This document shows positions 49,701 to 52,470 of a DNA stretch of 52,470 nucleotides, in pieces. The translations under genes and the position numbers were made by a program. Source of the stretch: Fragilaria crotonensis. Its lineage: Eukaryota; Bacillariophyta; Fragilariophyceae; Fragilariales; Fragilariaceae. A model generated the notes under the pieces. That model had not been told where the DNA came from, made no database searches, and saw nothing but the letters and a program-made list of their open reading frames with translations. The stretch lies in assembly GCA_022925895.1 (NCBI GenBank), contig JAKSYS010000440.1, forward strand, positions 1 through 52,470. Direction: 5' to 3'. The stretch's first letter is position 1, and each line of letters begins with the position of its first letter.

Positions 49701-52298
49701 CTGCAAGGGGATGTTGAGAATATCCTAGTCCAAGGCGTCACAATGGAGCAAGCGGCTGATATCTCTGTCATTGGGAAAGTGAGTGCACCATTCTCAATAG
49801 AATTTGAATCCTGCGAGTGGACAAATAATACTGGCATTGCAACTGTGCTCATCGAGACAACCGGAAATTCCACTGAGGCCAGGGCGACAGGCAACTCAAG
49901 TTCTCGCCGAGATTTGAAAGAGGCGAAAGACAATTTTTTCGTTTGCGATCGGTGTCTGTTCCAGGATAACAACGTTTCCTCTAGCATATTGTCAATTGAG
50001 GGAACCTCACTAATTCTTGACGCTGCGATCTTTCGGGGAAATCACTTTGATGGAAGTGTTATCTCAACGCAGACTGGTTCGGTTGTGATGACTGACTCTT
50101 GTGTAGAGAACTCGAAATTCAGCGGTGGTGTCATCGATTCAAAAGGCTCTGAGGTTGTCATCGAAAGAATATTCCTGTCGGAAAACAGTGGGACAGGCTG
50201 CAGCGGTTACGTTGATGCCGATGGCAACTGCGCTGCGTCAACTTCCACAACGAGTTGTATTGCTGAAGAAAAACGCTGCTTTTCCCACTGGATGGATCTC
50301 GCTAACTCAATATCAAATGCAAGTGACGAAGGCCGTGTATTCACAATTTGTAGCGGCGCGACCCTTGATGTTTCCACCTTCCCTGCGATTGTGATGCGTA
50401 AAAGCAATACTACAATAAGGTGTGGTTTGAACGGAGCGAGGGATAGTAACTGCTTAGTCACAGGGGGTGGTATCCAGTTTCAAATCCTCGGTACCCCAAC
50501 TGATGTTTTGTTCAAAGGGATTACTTTCTCTGGGGCTTCTATCGCCGCGATCAATGCAGCAGGGGAGCGCAGTTCCAAAGCCCAAATTGTTGACTGCCTT
50601 TTTAAGAACATGATGACAGGTCAAGCTGCTTTGCTGGTGTACCGAGGAGACGTTCCACCTTCCGTGAAGCGAAGTCGAAAACTTACCATCGGGGATTACA
50701 ATGAGTCGGCTGGCCGTGCCATGACGGTGAAAATTGCATTTAGCAGCTTTGTCTCCAACACTGTCGACCTGGCAGCTATTGCTAACCTCAAAGGCACTAT
50801 CTCTGTTGTTAACTGCGAGTTTAGCTTCAACAGCGGGTCAGTGGGTGGCATCGGGGACTGGCTCGGTGGGTCGATGTCGCTTGCCACGTCTTGCTTCACT
50901 GACAATACTGGTCTAATTGCTGGTTCGGTCTTCGTCGATGGCAACATGACCGCCCAAAAGAAGAATTATGGCGTCGGAAATACAGCTGCCGATGGCGATT
51001 GTACGACCATCTTGCTATCCAAGGCTACTGCGTCCGACTCTTCGGCCCCCAGCCTTTGTGTGGAGTTTTCAGAATCCGAGTGCAACATGGAAGCTGCCCC
51101 AACAGTAGCGCCTACTCTTTCTCCGACTCTTCCTGGCGGTGGAGTGTCACCAAGTCAAGCGTCATCAGATTGCATCGACAATTGGAAAGACCTTGAATTT
51201 TCGATCGACAATGACTTCAACGTCGGAAGCGAGAATGTTTTTAGGTTATGCCTCGATAAGAAGTTGAAGGCTGGTGATAGTCCGATTCTTCTGGATCAAG
51301 CGGACGGTGATGTATGGATTGAGTGTGGCCCCGATGGGAGAATGCGGGACAACTGTGTGATCGCTGGTGGCAGAATACAATTCCGCATTGCTGCAACCGG
51401 GATCAAGGTATCCTTTAGAGGTGTAACCTTCGAGAATTCCAGTGTCATGTCCATAGTCGCCGCGGCAGACTCGCAATCGACCGCGATTTTCGACGAATGC
51501 CAATGGACAGGGCATTCAGGGCAAGGAGTAGTTCTCATCTACAACGACGAATTAGGTCAGAAGTTTGACGGGGAGACATCAATTTCTGAGCTACCCATCA
51601 CGGGCGATTCCATGGCGGCAAAATTCGCAAAATGCTTGTTCGCTGAAAATCCTGTTCAATACGCTGCTATTTCCAATATTGGTGGCTCGTCGACGATAAG
51701 TCTAACTGCATTCTTGAAGCAACTTGATACCCTTGCCGCAGCAATCGTCACTCGGAGCAATGCTATGCTATCCTTGGAGAAGTGTTGCTTTATTGAAAAT
51801 GATTCATTACTGCCTGGTGTTGTCTTGATGACTGAAAAAAGCACGCTGCAAAAGAATGAGGACAATTTCGGCTTCGACAATCGAGTTGGATCCTCAGACT
51901 GCTCTGACGTTTGGATCGTACCGCCTCTCGGGGAGTGTTCTCCAACCGCCTGTCCCGGCACCTGTACAACGTTTGACTCAAACGAATGCAGCATCCCAGG
52001 CTTCGACTTCCAAGTTCCTTCAAGTACACCATCCGCCACTCAGCCCATCGCTCGACCCTCCCATGCAAATCCGTCTTCAACGATCGACTTTGGTCTTGCC
52101 CAAACGACCCTGTTCGCCTCAGGTTACTTCCTTCACAATTTGGTCGTTGCTGCTCTTGTGACTGTACTGGGTTTTGGGTCGTTCTTCTACTGCAAGATGC
52201 AGCATGAACCGAAGAGGGACGGCAAAGCCAAGGCCGTTCATATCGAGACGGAGCCATTGTCCGAGCCTGTGCCGAGTGGCCCGTCCCGAAATGACTGA
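46739..52298 (+). CDS. Giant repetitive beta-helix-like surface protein with C-terminal membrane anchor; two apparent 1-nt frameshifts
   Basis: A large secreted-type protein of six related units, starting near 46968, 47811, 48629, 49482, 50278 and 51171 (~270-290 residues each). Each has C..W..L, a 'LC' strand, 'RCG...NCVLTGG' or a variant, 'GITFSGAS', 'DCxWSGHxGxxV' and Asn-rich strands such as 'CxFxxNxxxxxxI'. Short, regular hydrophobic strands with Asn turns suggest a right-handed parallel beta-helix (pectin-lyase-like). Many N-x-S/T sites and conserved Cys fit secretion. A membrane helix (~52125-52190, 'LVVAALVTVLGFGSFFYC') and a short basic tail end the protein. The frame changes at ~47015-47020 and ~47958-47966; each is cured by one base and each is next to a TTTT run. 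The start is uncertain: ATG 46739 precedes a weak signal ('KLAIAVVILSSI'); 46664 is an alternative. Role could be adhesion or cell-surface recognition. Confidence 0.75.
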
Positions 52299-52470
52299 CT
52301 TTTTGATGCCACTTCGTGATAACGTTGTTCTAGACCCTGATATTCTGATGAAAGGAAAACGAAAGAAGAAAGGTGGATTCTTTAACCGAACCCATCGGGT
52401 TCACAGGGAGGCAGAGAGGCAGCCCATTGTCAACGATGCAGGTGGTTCAACGCCAAGTCTCGATAAATAC
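52291..52470 (+). CDS. Open frame at right edge (partial), possibly the true tail of the preceding protein
   Basis: From ATG 52291 a frame stays open to the window end (60 codons): 'MTDFLMPLRDNVVLDPDILM', then a Lys-rich 'KGKRKKKGGFF' and 'TPSLDKY'. It overlaps the last 8 bases of the preceding gene's frame (ATGACTGA). A separate eukaryotic gene starting inside another's stop codon is unlikely. A third indel, making this the cytoplasmic tail of the beta-helix protein, is more plausible. Evidence is weak because the piece is short. Confidence 0.35.
   Translation, partial: MTDFLMPLRDNVVLDPDILMKGKRKKKGGFFNRTHRVHREAERQPIVNDAGGSTPSLDKY

Overview
This window comes from a eukaryotic nuclear genome, most probably a diatom (stramenopile alga). 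The main evidence is a gene for a thylakoid-lumen FKBP. Its N-terminus is layered as expected for a secondary plastid: a signal peptide ending in an Ala/Phe step, then a transit region, then a twin-arginine-like lumenal signal. Other evidence is a Ty1/copia element of the type common in diatoms, a stand-alone protein with tandem helicase-associated (HA) repeats, and a compact style with few, short GT-AG introns (about 60-350 bp). There is no operon structure. Intergenic DNA is unusually rich in short palindromes built on GTAC (AGTACT, TACCGGTA, GTACATGTAC). I recognise no tRNA, rRNA or CRISPR. The species is not determined.

Layout. 1-2136 is the 3' end of a copia pol gene (reverse transcriptase plus RNase H) running in from the left edge, followed by a probable 3' LTR. 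4014-6053 encodes a membrane domain fused to WD40 repeats. 6407-7046 (minus) is mitochondrial ribosomal mL49. 8696-9236 is ribosomal eS25. 10420-12009 is UTP18 (SSU processome). 13344-14378 has two HA domains. 14615-15562 (minus) fuses TPR repeats to a prefoldin subunit 1 domain. 16655-19777 is COG1 with an embedded EF-hand. 19778-22582 is gene-poor and holds an array of palindromic repeats and a decayed J-domain fragment. 22583-23834 is a short-chain dehydrogenase. 24134-24307 (minus) is a small basic protein. 24638-25356 is ribosomal eS17. 25390-27075 (minus) is GPI mannosyltransferase PIG-B. 27920-28903 is a UBAC2-like rhomboid pseudoprotease. 28991-30661 (minus) is a TBC-TLDc protein. 31638-32459 is mitochondrial bL12. 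33049-33684 (minus) is the lumenal FKBP. 34255-35235 (minus) is an aldo/keto reductase. 36672-37993 is an amino-acid permease. 38102-43421 (minus) is a p300/CBP-type acetyltransferase with three TAZ fingers. 44911-46203 (minus) is a Golgi-type sulfotransferase-like protein. 46739-52298 is a very large repetitive beta-helix-like surface protein. A further open frame runs off the right edge.

Most genes are unrelated housekeeping genes: translation (eS25, eS17, mL49, bL12m), ribosome assembly (UTP18), secretory pathway (COG1, PIG-B, UBAC2-like, TBC-TLDc) and chromatin (p300/CBP). They do not form a pathway cluster. Several pairs converge tightly (eS17/PIG-B stop codons are 33 bp apart, UBAC2/TBC-TLDc 87 bp, permease/p300 108 bp), so their 3' UTRs probably overlap.

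The most noteworthy observations are domain novelties (EF-hand in COG1; TPR-prefoldin fusion; tandem TAZ1 plus bromodomain in one p300/CBP; membrane-EDVPQ-WD40 fusion), two ribosomal-protein genes whose first coding exon is only the ATG, and a cluster of apparent single-base deletions in the permease and beta-helix genes that may be assembly errors.
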